Assembly: GCF_017893945.1 (NCBI RefSeq)
Contig: NZ_CP054257.1
Span: 2,356,001-2,420,000, forward strand
Reading direction: 5' to 3'
Length of the DNA: 64,000 nt
From: Treponema parvum
GTDB lineage: Bacteria; Spirochaetota; Spirochaetia; Treponematales; Treponemataceae
Both the position numbers and the translations under genes were made by a program. Below are positions 42,333-50,642 of the stretch, in pieces (the first letter of the stretch is position 1; each line of letters starts with the position of its first letter). The notes below the pieces were generated by a model, which was not told the origin of the DNA, made no database searches, and worked only from the letters and a program-made list of their open reading frames with translations.

Positions 42333-43202
42333 ATGCGGTTATTTCTTTATGTTCTTACACAGGTATGTATCACGCTCGTATCCGTCTGCGGGATTAACAT
42401 ACTCACCGGACTTACAGGCATGTTTTCCCTAGGATCGGCGGCCTTTATGGCCATAGGCGCCTATGTATCGGGACTTTTGGTTTTAAGACTCGGCATCAGC
42501 ATGTACCTTGCGTTTATCATTGCCATCGCCTTTTCCGTGTGCGTAGGCTTTATAATAGGCTTCCCCGTTGTAAGACTGAGAAGGGATTATATTTCCCTAG
42601 TAACGCTGGGCTTCGGCGAATCGATAGCTCAGCTCATACTGCAGCTTAGCCAATACACCGGCGGGGCGTTCGGTCTTATAGGAGTTCCCAGAAAGGTGAA
42701 TGTGTGGTTTACCCTTGTAGCGGCGATAGCTGCAATCAGCATTACCGCATGGTTTAAAAACAGCAAATACGGCAGACAATGCATTGCAATAAAGAGTGAT
42801 GAACTTGCAGCGAAAGCCATGGGTATAAACGCTCCAAAAGTAAAAATGATCGCCTTTCTTTTGTCCTGCGCCATGACCGCTTTTGCAGGCTGTTTATATG
42901 CTTTTTACGTAGGCTATGTAGGACCCACAGACTTCGGATGGAAAAAATCGGCTGATTGGGTAATCATGGTATTTTTCGGCGGAGTAAACAGCCTTACCGG
43001 ATCAATTTTCGGAGGAGCCTTTTTAACTTTTTTGCCGCAATACATGCAAAGTCTAAACAAATATAGGTATATTGTTTACGCCATCCTTGTGCTGCTCATA
43101 CTGAATTTTAAACCCAATGGAATTTTCGGAGAATGGGAACTCAGCCGTAATAATCTAAAAAGACTCTTCAAAAAATCCACAAAAAATAAGGAAAGAGATT
43201 AA
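42333..43202 (+). CDS. livM: ABC permease, LivM type
   Basis: 289 residues. NILTGLTGMFSLGSAAFMAIGAYVSGLL is the LivM hallmark, VRLRRDYISLVTLGFGESIAQLILQLSQYTGG and IKSDELAAKAMGINAPKVKMIAFLLSCAMTAFAG follow. Starts 9 bases after livH with AGGGGG; ends adjacent to livG. Confidence 0.92.
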   Translation: MRLFLYVLTQVCITLVSVCGINILTGLTGMFSLGSAAFMAIGAYVSGLLVLRLGISMYLAFIIAIAFSVCVGFIIGFPVVRLRRDYISLVTLGFGESIAQLILQLSQYTGGAFGLIGVPRKVNVWFTLVAAIAAISITAWFKNSKYGRQCIAIKSDELAAKAMGINAPKVKMIAFLLSCAMTAFAGCLYAFYVGYVGPTDFGWKKSADWVIMVFFGGVNSLTGSIFGGAFLTFLPQYMQSLNKYRYIVYAILVLLILNFKPNGIFGEWELSRNNLKRLFKKSTKNKERD

Positions 43203-43967
43203 ATGGCATTACTGGAAATAAAACACATAAGTAAGAATTTCGGCGGCGTTAAAGCCATCATAGATTTTTCCCTAAAAGCCGATCCAGGTCAGATCCACGG
43301 TATTATCGGTCCTAACGGCGCAGGAAAAACGACCGTATTCAATACCATTTCAGGTGTGTATCAAGCCGACAGCGGACAAGTGATCCTTGACGGACAGGAC
43401 ATAACAAAACTTCCCCAATACAAAATAACGAGACTAGGGATGGGCAGAACCTTTCAAAACATAAGAATTTTTAAAGGTCTGACTATCGAAGAAAACGTTT
43501 TATGCGCCTTTGATCCTCAAAGCAAGTATTCAATTGTCGGAGGTCTTCTTCCTACCCCCGCCAGACACAAGGAAGAAAAAAGGGGCCGGCAGCTTGCTCA
43601 AAGATACCTTGAAGTTGTCGGAATGGCGGACAAAAAAAATGAAAAACCTGAAAATCTTTCTTACGGCAGCCAACGAAAGATCGAAATCGCAAGAGCTCTT
43701 ATGTGTGAGCCGAAGGTGCTTCTTCTTGACGAACCGGCGGCAGGTCTTACCCCGACCGAAGTAACTGAACTTACCGAGCTTATAAAAAAGATTTCTCTTG
43801 ATTTCGGATTCGCAATATTACTGATAGAACATAGGCTGGATCTTGTCATGTCGATATCCGATCTTATACATGTGCAAAATTTCGGACAGACTATCGCTGT
43901 TGGAACCGCAGATGAAGTTAGGCACGATCCGGCAGTGATTGAAGCATATTTGGGGGCGGAAGAATGA
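43203..43967 (+). CDS. livG: ABC ATPase, LivG type
   Basis: 254 residues. Walker A GPNGAGKTT, GRTFQNIRIFKGLT Q-loop, LSYGSQRKIEIARAL signature (S-Y-G-Q variant typical for LivG), Walker B VLLLDEPAAGLTPTE, H-loop IEHRLDLVMSISD. Overlaps livF by 4 bases. Confidence 0.93.
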   Translation: MALLEIKHISKNFGGVKAIIDFSLKADPGQIHGIIGPNGAGKTTVFNTISGVYQADSGQVILDGQDITKLPQYKITRLGMGRTFQNIRIFKGLTIEENVLCAFDPQSKYSIVGGLLPTPARHKEEKRGRQLAQRYLEVVGMADKKNEKPENLSYGSQRKIEIARALMCEPKVLLLDEPAAGLTPTEVTELTELIKKISLDFGFAILLIEHRLDLVMSISDLIHVQNFGQTIAVGTADEVRHDPAVIEAYLGAEE

Positions 43968-44677
43968 ATGATCACATAATGCTGAACGTAGAAGGCCTTT
44001 CTGTAAACTACGGTCACGTAGAAGCTTTAAAAGACGTAAGCATAAAAGTAAAAAAAGGTCAGATCTGTTCCATTATCGGAGCGAACGGGGCAGGAAAGTC
44101 TACTCTGTTAAAATCCATAAGCGGCCTTGTAAAGCCGTTACGCGGTTCCGTTTATTTTGAAAATGAGAAACTCCCCAAAAGAGCTTACAAAATCGTAAGT
44201 AAAGGAATTATCCATGTTCCCGAAGGGCGAAAGACATTTTCCGGGCTCACAATAGAAGACAATCTTCTTGTAGGCGCATATCTTTCGGACAAAAAGATCA
44301 TAAAAGAAGACTTACAAAAGCAATATGAACTTTTTCCCATCCTGAAAGAACGCAAACACCAGTTTGCGGGAACTCTTTCCGGAGGAGAACAGCAAATGCT
44401 TGCCGTATGCAGAGGTTTGATGTCGCACCCGAAAATCCTTCTTTTAGATGAGCCTTCAATGGGGCTTGCACCCATAATAGTAAATCAAATTTATGATTTA
44501 ATCGTAAAGATACGAGAATCGGGAATAACCGTTCTGTTAGTCGAACAAAACGCAAAAAAAGCTCTTTCTATCTGCGACTATGCCTACGTGCTTGAAAACG
44601 GAAAAATAAAACTTTCAGGCACGGGTAAAGAACTTTTAAACTCCGACGAAGTCAGAAAAGCGTATCTCGGGGGATAA
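43964..44677 (+). CDS. livF: ABC ATPase, LivF type
   Basis: 237 residues. Walker A GANGAGKST, VPEGRKTFSGLTIEDNL, signature LSGGEQQML, Walker B ILLLDEPSMGLAPI, H-loop VEQNAKKALSICD. Completes the importer LivJHMGF; enzymes of the same strand follow directly. Confidence 0.93.
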   Translation: MNDHIMLNVEGLSVNYGHVEALKDVSIKVKKGQICSIIGANGAGKSTLLKSISGLVKPLRGSVYFENEKLPKRAYKIVSKGIIHVPEGRKTFSGLTIEDNLLVGAYLSDKKIIKEDLQKQYELFPILKERKHQFAGTLSGGEQQMLAVCRGLMSHPKILLLDEPSMGLAPIIVNQIYDLIVKIRESGITVLLVEQNAKKALSICDYAYVLENGKIKLSGTGKELLNSDEVRKAYLGG

Positions 44678-44683
44678 AATGCA

Positions 44684-44729
44684 ATGTTCGTTTACGCACC
44701 GCAGAGTGTACCGCTCTGTGGCATGACCG
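44684..44729 (+). pseudogene. 3' scar of a duplicated cupin gene
   Basis: ATGTTCGTTTACGCACCGCA at 44684 is nearly identical to ATGTTCGTTTATGCACCGCA at 45053, inside the end of the cupin gene (protein MFVYAPQ in both). Here it is followed after a few bases by unrelated sequence and a stop. It looks like a leftover from duplication or replacement of the cupin gene. Frame: MFVYAPQSVPLCGMTDGV. Confidence 0.55.
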
Positions 44730-45110
44730 ATGGGGTATAAAGTGGAAATAAAGAACTTTGAAGACATACCTTTTATGGAATTTCCTACGGGAAGAAGGAC
44801 GCATGTAATGATCGGGCAAAACGGCGCAATAAAAGGGCAAAAATTTTGTCAGGGTTTTGTTGAAATCTTTCCGGGAGGATCAATTCCCGAGCATAATCAC
44901 AAAACAGTTGAGTCTTATACAATCCTAGAAGGAGAAGGAGAGATAACCGTTGACGGAGTAACGCTGCCGATCAAAAAGGGGCAATACGTCTTTATGGAAG
45001 CATGGCAAAAACACAGCCTTGTAAATACCGGGAAAGAAAAAATGCTTATGATGTTCGTTTATGCACCGCAGATAGTCGCGGATCACTGGGCTAAAGAAAT
45101 AAAATCCTGA
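44730..45110 (+). CDS. Single-domain cupin protein
   Basis: 126 residues from ATG at 44730; a GTG at 44742 with GGGG before it is an alternative start. FVEIFPGGSIPEHNHKTVES is cupin motif 1 (G-x5-H-x-H-x3-E) with two His and one Glu ligands, and ITVDGVTLPIKKGQYVFMEAWQKHSL is motif 2 with the final His. A metal-binding beta-barrel, role unknown; single cupins next to catabolic oxidoreductases often are isomerases, decarboxylases or ligand sensors. Sits between the transporter and the reductase. Confidence 0.82.
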   Translation: MGYKVEIKNFEDIPFMEFPTGRRTHVMIGQNGAIKGQKFCQGFVEIFPGGSIPEHNHKTVESYTILEGEGEITVDGVTLPIKKGQYVFMEAWQKHSLVNTGKEKMLMMFVYAPQIVADHWAKEIKS

Positions 45111-45129
45111 TCAAACAAGGATGAAAAGT

Positions 45130-46482
45130 ATGAAACATGAAAAATTTCATTATAAATCCCTCGAAGAGATAAAGGCAAAATGTAAGGAGCTTGGGATCGA
45201 CATTCCTTTTGCCCGCGACACAAAAATCCTAGGCGAACCTCTAAAAATCAAAAACATAACGCTGCATAACAGACTGGGCATAGCTCCGATGGAAGGCGCC
45301 GATTCCACTCCCGACGGGAGGCCTACCGATTATACTGAACGACGATACACAAACGAAGCCGTCGGAGGCGTCGCCGTCATATGGTACGAAGCGATCTCAA
45401 TCGTAGAAGAAGGACGCTCTTCAAAAACACAGCTTCTTCTTACGGAAAAAACGCTTGACGATTTTAAACAGATGAATGAAAAAGTAAAGGAAGCGGGGCT
45501 TAAAGCAAACGGATTTTACCCGTATCTTGTAATGCAGGCCAATCATTCAGGACGTTATTCAAATCCCGACAATAAACCTTCTCCTCTCATCGCACAACGC
45601 AACGCTTGGCTTGAGTCCTTTAGAGCGGCGAACGACGATTGTATAGTTTCCGATGATTATCTTAAACAGCTTGAAGAAAAATTCGGAAAATCCGCGCTGT
45701 TGGCAAAAAAAGCGGGCTTTGACGCAGTGGACATTAAATCCTGCCACGGATACCTTTTTCAGGAAGTAATTGCAGCGTATGACCGTCCCGGAGAATACGG
45801 AGGTTCTTACGAAAACCGCGCAAGGCTCCTTAAAAATTCGATCAAAGCGGCAAAGGCGTATGAAGACGATACTTTTATGATCACATCCAGAATAGGAATT
45901 TATGACGGATATCCATCAGGATCAATAGGATTCGGACAAAGAGCCGACGGATCGATAGATTTGACGGAGCCCAAACGGCTTATAAAGGAACTTCACGAAG
46001 ATCTCGGCTTAAGCCTTGTAAACATAACTATGGGCAATCCCTATGCGACAACCCATGTTACGCGCCCTTTCGACGCCGGTAAATATCCTCCGGACGAGCA
46101 TCCTTTTGAAGGCCTTTACCGCATTCTAATCGGCACACATGAAATAAAAAAGACCGTTCCAGACATGGCAGTCTTAGGTTCGGCGCCCACTTATCTTAGA
46201 GAATATGCCGATCTTTACGCGGCGGGAGCGGTTGAACAGGGCGTTTGCGACGGATTTCTTTTCGGCAGGATGGCATTTGCGGATCCGGATTTTGCAAATG
46301 AAATCGTAAAAAAAGGAAGAATCGACCCCAAGAGAGTCTGTCTTACCTGCGGCAAGTGCGGCGACCTTATCCGCTCCCACAAGCCTACAGGCTGCGTCAT
46401 AAGAGACAGTAAAACATATATGCCATTCTATAAAGAATTCATTGAAGAAAAAAAATCTCTCCCTTCCAATTTCAGGGGATAA
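45130..46482 (+). CDS. Old-Yellow-Enzyme-family Fe-S flavin reductase
   Basis: 450 residues from ATG at 45130 (AAGG 9 bases upstream; the ATG at 45121 abuts AAGG and is less likely). LKIKNITLHNRLGIAPMEGADSTPDGRPT starts the FMN barrel; YPYLVMQANHSGRYS, AGFDAVDIKSCHGYLFQEVI, RPGEYGGSYENRARLLKN and FGRMAFADPDFANEIVKKGR are family blocks. The end CLTCGKCGDLIRSHKPTGC (C-x2-C-x2-C-x11-C) binds a 4Fe-4S cluster as in 2,4-dienoyl-CoA reductase, but the C-terminal FAD/NAD domain of that enzyme is missing. Predicted to reduce an activated C=C bond in the cytoplasm, with electrons from a separate partner. Confidence 0.88.
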   Translation: MKHEKFHYKSLEEIKAKCKELGIDIPFARDTKILGEPLKIKNITLHNRLGIAPMEGADSTPDGRPTDYTERRYTNEAVGGVAVIWYEAISIVEEGRSSKTQLLLTEKTLDDFKQMNEKVKEAGLKANGFYPYLVMQANHSGRYSNPDNKPSPLIAQRNAWLESFRAANDDCIVSDDYLKQLEEKFGKSALLAKKAGFDAVDIKSCHGYLFQEVIAAYDRPGEYGGSYENRARLLKNSIKAAKAYEDDTFMITSRIGIYDGYPSGSIGFGQRADGSIDLTEPKRLIKELHEDLGLSLVNITMGNPYATTHVTRPFDAGKYPPDEHPFEGLYRILIGTHEIKKTVPDMAVLGSAPTYLREYADLYAAGAVEQGVCDGFLFGRMAFADPDFANEIVKKGRIDPKRVCLTCGKCGDLIRSHKPTGCVIRDSKTYMPFYKEFIEEKKSLPSNFRG

Positions 46483-46491
46483 AGGAGTTTT

Positions 46492-47259
46492 ATGAAAAAA
46501 ACGGCAGTAATAACCGGAGCAAGCCGCGGAATCGGTTTCGCGATTGCAAGAAAGCTCGGTAAAGACGGTTTTAATGTTGTTATCGTTGCAACCGGTTCTA
46601 AAGAAAAAAATCAGGAAAACATGGATACTCTCACGGCGGATAAAACAAAATGGGCATATGTCAGGGCTAACATAGCCGACCGTGACGACCGGCTTAGGAT
46701 AGTAAGAGAGGCCGTCGACGCCTTCGGCAGAATAGACGTTCTTGTAAACAATGCAGGCGTAGCGCCTCTTGTAAGATCCGATCTGCTTGAAATGACGGAA
46801 GAAAGTTTTGACAGAGTTATCGGCATAAACACAAAAGGCACTATGTTCCTCACGCAGGCCGTCGCAAAGCAAATGTTAAAGCAGGAAATTCTTGGAAAAA
46901 AAAGAGGAACTATCATAAACATATCCTCGTGTTCTGCAGAAGTTTCTTCAATATCGCGCGGAGAATACTGCGTTTCCAAAGCCGGAGTGAGCATGCTCAC
47001 TACATTATACGCAGACAGACTTGCAAAAGAGGGTATCCTGGTTCATGAAATACGGCCGGGAGTGATAGCTACGGATATGACTTTAGCAGTTACCGAAAAA
47101 TATGACAAACTCATAGGGGACGGTCTTTTCCCTATCGCGAGATGGGGCAGCCCGGAAGATATCGCCGCGGCAGTTTCGGCATTTGCCGACGACCATTTTC
47201 TTTACACAACCGGAAACTACGTGGATGTCGACGGAGGCTTTCACATAAAGAGGCTTTAA
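46492..47259 (+). CDS. SDR-family oxidoreductase (FabG-like)
   Basis: 255 residues, AAGGAG before ATG. AVITGASRGIGFAIARKL (T-G-x3-G-x-G), VNNAGVAPL (N-N-A-G), IINISSCSAEVSSISRGEYCVSKAGV (Ser, Y-x-x-x-K), RPGVIATDM. Complete classical SDR that should interconvert a keto and hydroxyl group with NAD(P)H. Stands between the ene-reductase and FAD protein with 9 and 0 bases spacing. Confidence 0.9.
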   Translation: MKKTAVITGASRGIGFAIARKLGKDGFNVVIVATGSKEKNQENMDTLTADKTKWAYVRANIADRDDRLRIVREAVDAFGRIDVLVNNAGVAPLVRSDLLEMTEESFDRVIGINTKGTMFLTQAVAKQMLKQEILGKKRGTIINISSCSAEVSSISRGEYCVSKAGVSMLTTLYADRLAKEGILVHEIRPGVIATDMTLAVTEKYDKLIGDGLFPIARWGSPEDIAAAVSAFADDHFLYTTGNYVDVDGGFHIKRL

Positions 47260-49197
47260 ATGAAAGCATGCGGAACAATTTCAAACCTTAAAGCGTATCG
47301 CGTCGAAACTGTAATATTGGGAAGCGGGGCTGCAGGATTTAATGCGGCAGACCTTTTACATAAAGGCGGCGCAAAAGACATAGTTTTGGTAACGGAAAGT
47401 ATAAGGGCGGGAACAAGCAGGAATACGGGATCGGACAAACAAACATATTATAAATTGTCCCTTGCAGGATCCGATTTGGACAGCATAAGAGCTCTGGCAG
47501 GCGATCTTTTTAAAGGAAGATGCGTCGACGGCGATATAGCTCTTTGCGAAGCATCTCTGTCCGCTCCTTCCTTTCTTCGCCTTGCAGACATGGGCGTTCC
47601 GTTTCCGCAAAACAGATACGGCGAATACATCGGTTATAAAACCGACCACGATCCGTTCAGAAGAGCCACTTCCGCAGGCCCGTACACTTCAAAGTTTATG
47701 ACCGAATGTCTTGAAAAAGCCGTCCTTGCAGACAGCATTGAAATAGCCGACGGCCTTCAGTGCGTAAAAATCCTCGTAAAAAACAACCAAGTCAAAGGAA
47801 TCGTCGTCTTAAGCCGAAAGACGGCGGAACTCTCCGTAATATTTTGCCGCTCCCTTGTGCTTGCCACAGGAGGACCTGCGGGAATTTATTCTATGAGCGT
47901 ATATCCTGAAAGCCAGTACGGCGCCACGGGAATAGCTTTTGAAGCGGGTTGCAAGGGAAAAAATCTTACGGAATGGCAATACGGACTTGCTTCCGTAAAG
48001 CCCAGATGGAATGTTTCAGGTTCGTATATGCAGGTCTTACCTAGGTTTGTGTCGGTAGATAAAAACAATAACGAATACGATTTTTTATCCGACTATCCGT
48101 ATTCAAGACCCGAAATGCTTTCAAGGGTCTTTTTAAAAGGTTATCAATGGCCTTTTGACATAAGAAAGCTTGAAAAAGGATCTTCAATCATAGATATGCT
48201 TTGCCACCTTGAAATTGAAAAAGGCAGAAAGGTCTACCTGGATTACACTCACAATCCCGACGGCAAAGAAATTCCGTGGAAAGAACTTTCCGAAGAAGCG
48301 AGAAGCTACCTTGAATCTTCCGGAGCGACGGAGGATACTCCCGTTAAGCGGCTCAGAAAGCTAAACGAACCGGCCTACAATTTTTATCTTGATAAGGGCG
48401 TAGACCTTGAAAAAGAATATCTTGAAATTTCTTTATCGGCGCAGCACAATAACGGGGGCCTTTCGATTGACGCCTGGTGGCAGTCTAATGTCGAAGGAAT
48501 ATTTCCTGTAGGCGAATGCGCAGCCAGTCACGGCGTCTACAGGCCCGGCGGAAGCGCATTAAATGCCGGCCAGTGCGGTTCAAGACGAGCGGCTGCATGG
48601 ATATTGGCAAAAAGAACCGGCGATTGGGAATGCGATACAAAAGGTCTTGACGATCAAATTCGCGATGTTTCCGTCTTGCTTTCGGACGCCTTGAGCGGTT
48701 CATCCGACGCCCGGGAAGCTTACGAAAACGCCAAGCAAAGAATGAGCCTTTCAGGTTCGGCGATAAGGAGCGCCGATGCAATCCGCGAAGCGCTTAAATT
48801 TGTCTGCCTTTCCCTTGAAAATTTCAAGACATTTAAAGTCGACCGAAAATCTCAAATATGGATATTATTCGAATTCAGGAACGCCCTTTTAACGCAAAAG
48901 GTATACCTTGCTTCAATGCTCGACTATCTTGAAAACGGCGGGGAAAGCAGGGGGTCGTCTCTTTATTCCGATCCCCGCGGCAAAATTCATCCTGTAAACC
49001 TTGACAACAGATTTATTTACAATCTCGAAGACGAAAGGGAACCTTCCGTAATACAAGAGGCAAGTCTCGTTTTAGGAACCGACGAGGCGGCAAGCAAGGT
49101 CGTTTTTTCAAGACGGCCTCCCCGTCCGATACCCGAAAACGACGACTTTTTTGAAAACGTTTGGGCCCGCTATAGAAGCGACAAATGCGTGTTTTAG
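47260..49197 (+). CDS. FAD-dependent oxidoreductase, SdhA/FrdA-like
   Basis: 645 residues, starts directly after the SDR stop with AGAGG upstream. VETVILGSGAAGFNAADLLHKGG is the FAD loop, TSRNTGSDKQTYYK the flavin segment, LVLATGGPAGIYS the second FAD motif, LSAQHNNGGLSIDAWWQSNVEGIFPVGECAASHGVYRPGGSALNAGQCGSRRAA the succinate dehydrogenase/fumarate reductase flavoprotein block. The C-terminal 120 residues are helical as in SdhA. No signal peptide, so cytoplasmic. It may reduce or oxidise an enoate/enone substrate or pass electrons to the OYE protein. Last gene of the cluster. Confidence 0.87.
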   Translation: MKACGTISNLKAYRVETVILGSGAAGFNAADLLHKGGAKDIVLVTESIRAGTSRNTGSDKQTYYKLSLAGSDLDSIRALAGDLFKGRCVDGDIALCEASLSAPSFLRLADMGVPFPQNRYGEYIGYKTDHDPFRRATSAGPYTSKFMTECLEKAVLADSIEIADGLQCVKILVKNNQVKGIVVLSRKTAELSVIFCRSLVLATGGPAGIYSMSVYPESQYGATGIAFEAGCKGKNLTEWQYGLASVKPRWNVSGSYMQVLPRFVSVDKNNNEYDFLSDYPYSRPEMLSRVFLKGYQWPFDIRKLEKGSSIIDMLCHLEIEKGRKVYLDYTHNPDGKEIPWKELSEEARSYLESSGATEDTPVKRLRKLNEPAYNFYLDKGVDLEKEYLEISLSAQHNNGGLSIDAWWQSNVEGIFPVGECAASHGVYRPGGSALNAGQCGSRRAAAWILAKRTGDWECDTKGLDDQIRDVSVLLSDALSGSSDAREAYENAKQRMSLSGSAIRSADAIREALKFVCLSLENFKTFKVDRKSQIWILFEFRNALLTQKVYLASMLDYLENGGESRGSSLYSDPRGKIHPVNLDNRFIYNLEDEREPSVIQEASLVLGTDEAASKVVFSRRPPRPIPENDDFFENVWARYRSDKCVF

Positions 49198-49225
49198 GGC
49201 TCCTGCCGGCATCACCGAACGCTTT

Positions 49226-49269
49226 ACGTTATGTTCCTTACGGAAGTGCCTTTATAAATTTTGGGGTTT
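49226..49269 (-). pseudogene. C-terminal scar of a GntR/LacI-type regulator
   Basis: Minus strand reads P-K-I-Y-K-G-T-S-V-R-N-I-T-stop, nearly the same as the end of the regulator at 57291 (P-R-I-Y-K-G-T-S-I-R-N-I-T-stop). The base identity covers 49215-49269 and 57282-57336, about 55 bases, and includes 10 bases past the stop. Nothing of the rest of the gene remains. It is a leftover of a lost paralogue or a recombination product. Confidence 0.65.
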
Positions 49270-49434
49270 GACAGGGGCGCTAAAATATTGATTATTATAT
49301 GTGCGCTTTTACGCACAAATTCAGCTACTGCCAAAATTAATATTTTGTTCGAATTTTAAATTTTAATCTTTATTTAAAAACCAGAAATCGTCTAATAAAA
49401 TAACCATGTATTGGGTTCAAATGAAAATTTAAAC

Positions 49435-49463
49435 TTGACAGATGCAACAGCGCATGCTATTTT
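49435..49463 (+). promoter_or_regulatory. Promoter of the RbsBAC-PFK-aldolase operon
   Basis: Perfect TTGACA (49435-49440), 17 bases, TATTTT (49458-49463), then the operator repeats and the ATG at 49532. The 165 bases between 49270 and 49434 are AT-rich with no gene. Confidence 0.6.
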
Positions 49464-49474
49464 AAATTTAGCAT

Positions 49475-49518
49475 TTATTATAACATTATAATAATACAAC
49501 AAAATGACGTTATAATAA
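49475..49518. promoter_or_regulatory. TTATTATAA/TTATAATAA operator cluster
   Basis: TTATTATAA-CA-TTATAATAA (49475-49494) is a palindrome with 9-base arms and a two-base centre; a further half-site TTATAATAA stands at 49510-49518. It covers the expected transcript start. The GntR/UTRA regulator encoded at the end of the operon (56296) is the likely binder. Confidence 0.55.
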
Positions 49519-49531
49519 ACTAGGAGGCCAT

Positions 49532-50512
49532 ATGAAGAAAAGTTTTACAGTATTTTTCTGCCTTTTGTTGAGCTTCGCTTTTGCAGGAGGCACAAAAGAA
49601 ACAAAGTCGGAGGCCATAAAAGTCGCCTATTCCATTCCCGGCCTTAGCGCTCCAATTTGGACGGCGGCCAGTCAAGGTTTCCTTGCTAAGGCTGCCGAAT
49701 ACGGATTGTCAGCTGAAATTTTAGATCCGAATGATAATCTGGAAAATCAAATTTCACAAATTGATAATGCAATGTTAAAAGGTCTAAAAGGTCTTGCAAT
49801 TACACCAATAGACGGTCAGGCCGTTTCCACTTTGATGAATAAAGCGCAGGCGCAAAAAATTCCTGTAATAGCAATCGACCGTCAAGTTGCCGGATACTCT
49901 TTGGCGACTGTTGAAGCCGACAACTTGCTTATAGGCAAATTATTGGGTGAAAAATATCTTAAAACCATTGGAAACAAAGATGGTCGCGTACTTATCGTAG
50001 GCGGTCCGTTATCTTCATCCGCTACTGTAAATAGAACGGAAGGTTTTAAGGCGGCCATAAAAAATGCGAAAAATGTTAAAGTCGTTGCGGAATCAGCGAC
50101 TGAGATGGATGCGGAAGTCGTCCTTGGGGCAGTAACTAATTATCTCCAGGCAAATCCCGACATTAATGCTATCTTTAGCTGTACTGATTATATACTTCCG
50201 TCTGTTATGACCGCTTTAGCAGAGAAAGGCAAGTTGTTTCCTATCGACGATCCTAAACATGTAAATGTATATTCCGTAGATGGAGACGGATACGGGTTGG
50301 ATCAGGTCTTGGTCGGCAACATTGATGCAACTTACGGGCTGGACCCATACGCGTGGGCAGCTTCAGCAGTTCAAGCTATCAAAGATAACCTTGACGGAAA
50401 ATCCGTTCAAAAAAATATACTGATTCTGGGTAATATAGTTACAAAAGAGAATCTCAAATCTCTAAAGGAAAAAGGTGCTCTTTGGGGTGCATCTTCAATG
50501 GAAAATAAATAA
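49532..50512 (+). CDS. Sugar ABC binding protein, RbsB type
   Basis: 326 residues, AGGAGG before ATG. Signal peptide MKKSFTVFFCLLLSFAFAGG then TKETKSE. IKVAYSIPGLSAPIWTAASQG, GLAITPIDGQAVSTLMNKAQAQKIPVIAIDR, RVLIVGGPLSSSATVNRTEGF and AIFSCTDYILPSVMTAL are the Peripla_BP_4 blocks with the D-R hinge. Ligand: a monosaccharide or polyol, not determinable. Followed by an intrinsic terminator-like hairpin before the ATPase gene. Confidence 0.9.
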   Translation: MKKSFTVFFCLLLSFAFAGGTKETKSEAIKVAYSIPGLSAPIWTAASQGFLAKAAEYGLSAEILDPNDNLENQISQIDNAMLKGLKGLAITPIDGQAVSTLMNKAQAQKIPVIAIDRQVAGYSLATVEADNLLIGKLLGEKYLKTIGNKDGRVLIVGGPLSSSATVNRTEGFKAAIKNAKNVKVVAESATEMDAEVVLGAVTNYLQANPDINAIFSCTDYILPSVMTALAEKGKLFPIDDPKHVNVYSVDGDGYGLDQVLVGNIDATYGLDPYAWAASAVQAIKDNLDGKSVQKNILILGNIVTKENLKSLKEKGALWGASSMENK

Positions 50513-50580
50513 ATGTAACGGGAATATACTTCATTTTATCTAGAATATGCATACCGCCAGGTAGGGTAATGAAAAAAATT

Positions 50581-50627
50581 TAAACGCGGTCGCTAGGCAC
50601 GATCGCAAAGCGACCAGCGTTTATTTT
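50581..50627 (+). terminator. Intra-operon terminator/attenuator
   Basis: TAAACGC-GGTCGCT pairs with AGCGACC-A-GCGTTTA (one bulge), followed directly by TTTTTTT and then the ribosome site AAGGAAGC of the ATPase gene. A typical intrinsic terminator inside the operon, so part of transcripts should end after the binding-protein gene. Confidence 0.7.
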
Positions 50628-50642
50628 TTTAAGGAAGCAAAT

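Noticed and set aside
46174..46872. 232-residue minus-strand open frame
   Set aside because: Antisense to the OYE and SDR genes, whose motifs are unambiguous; Cys/Phe/Arg-rich shadow composition.
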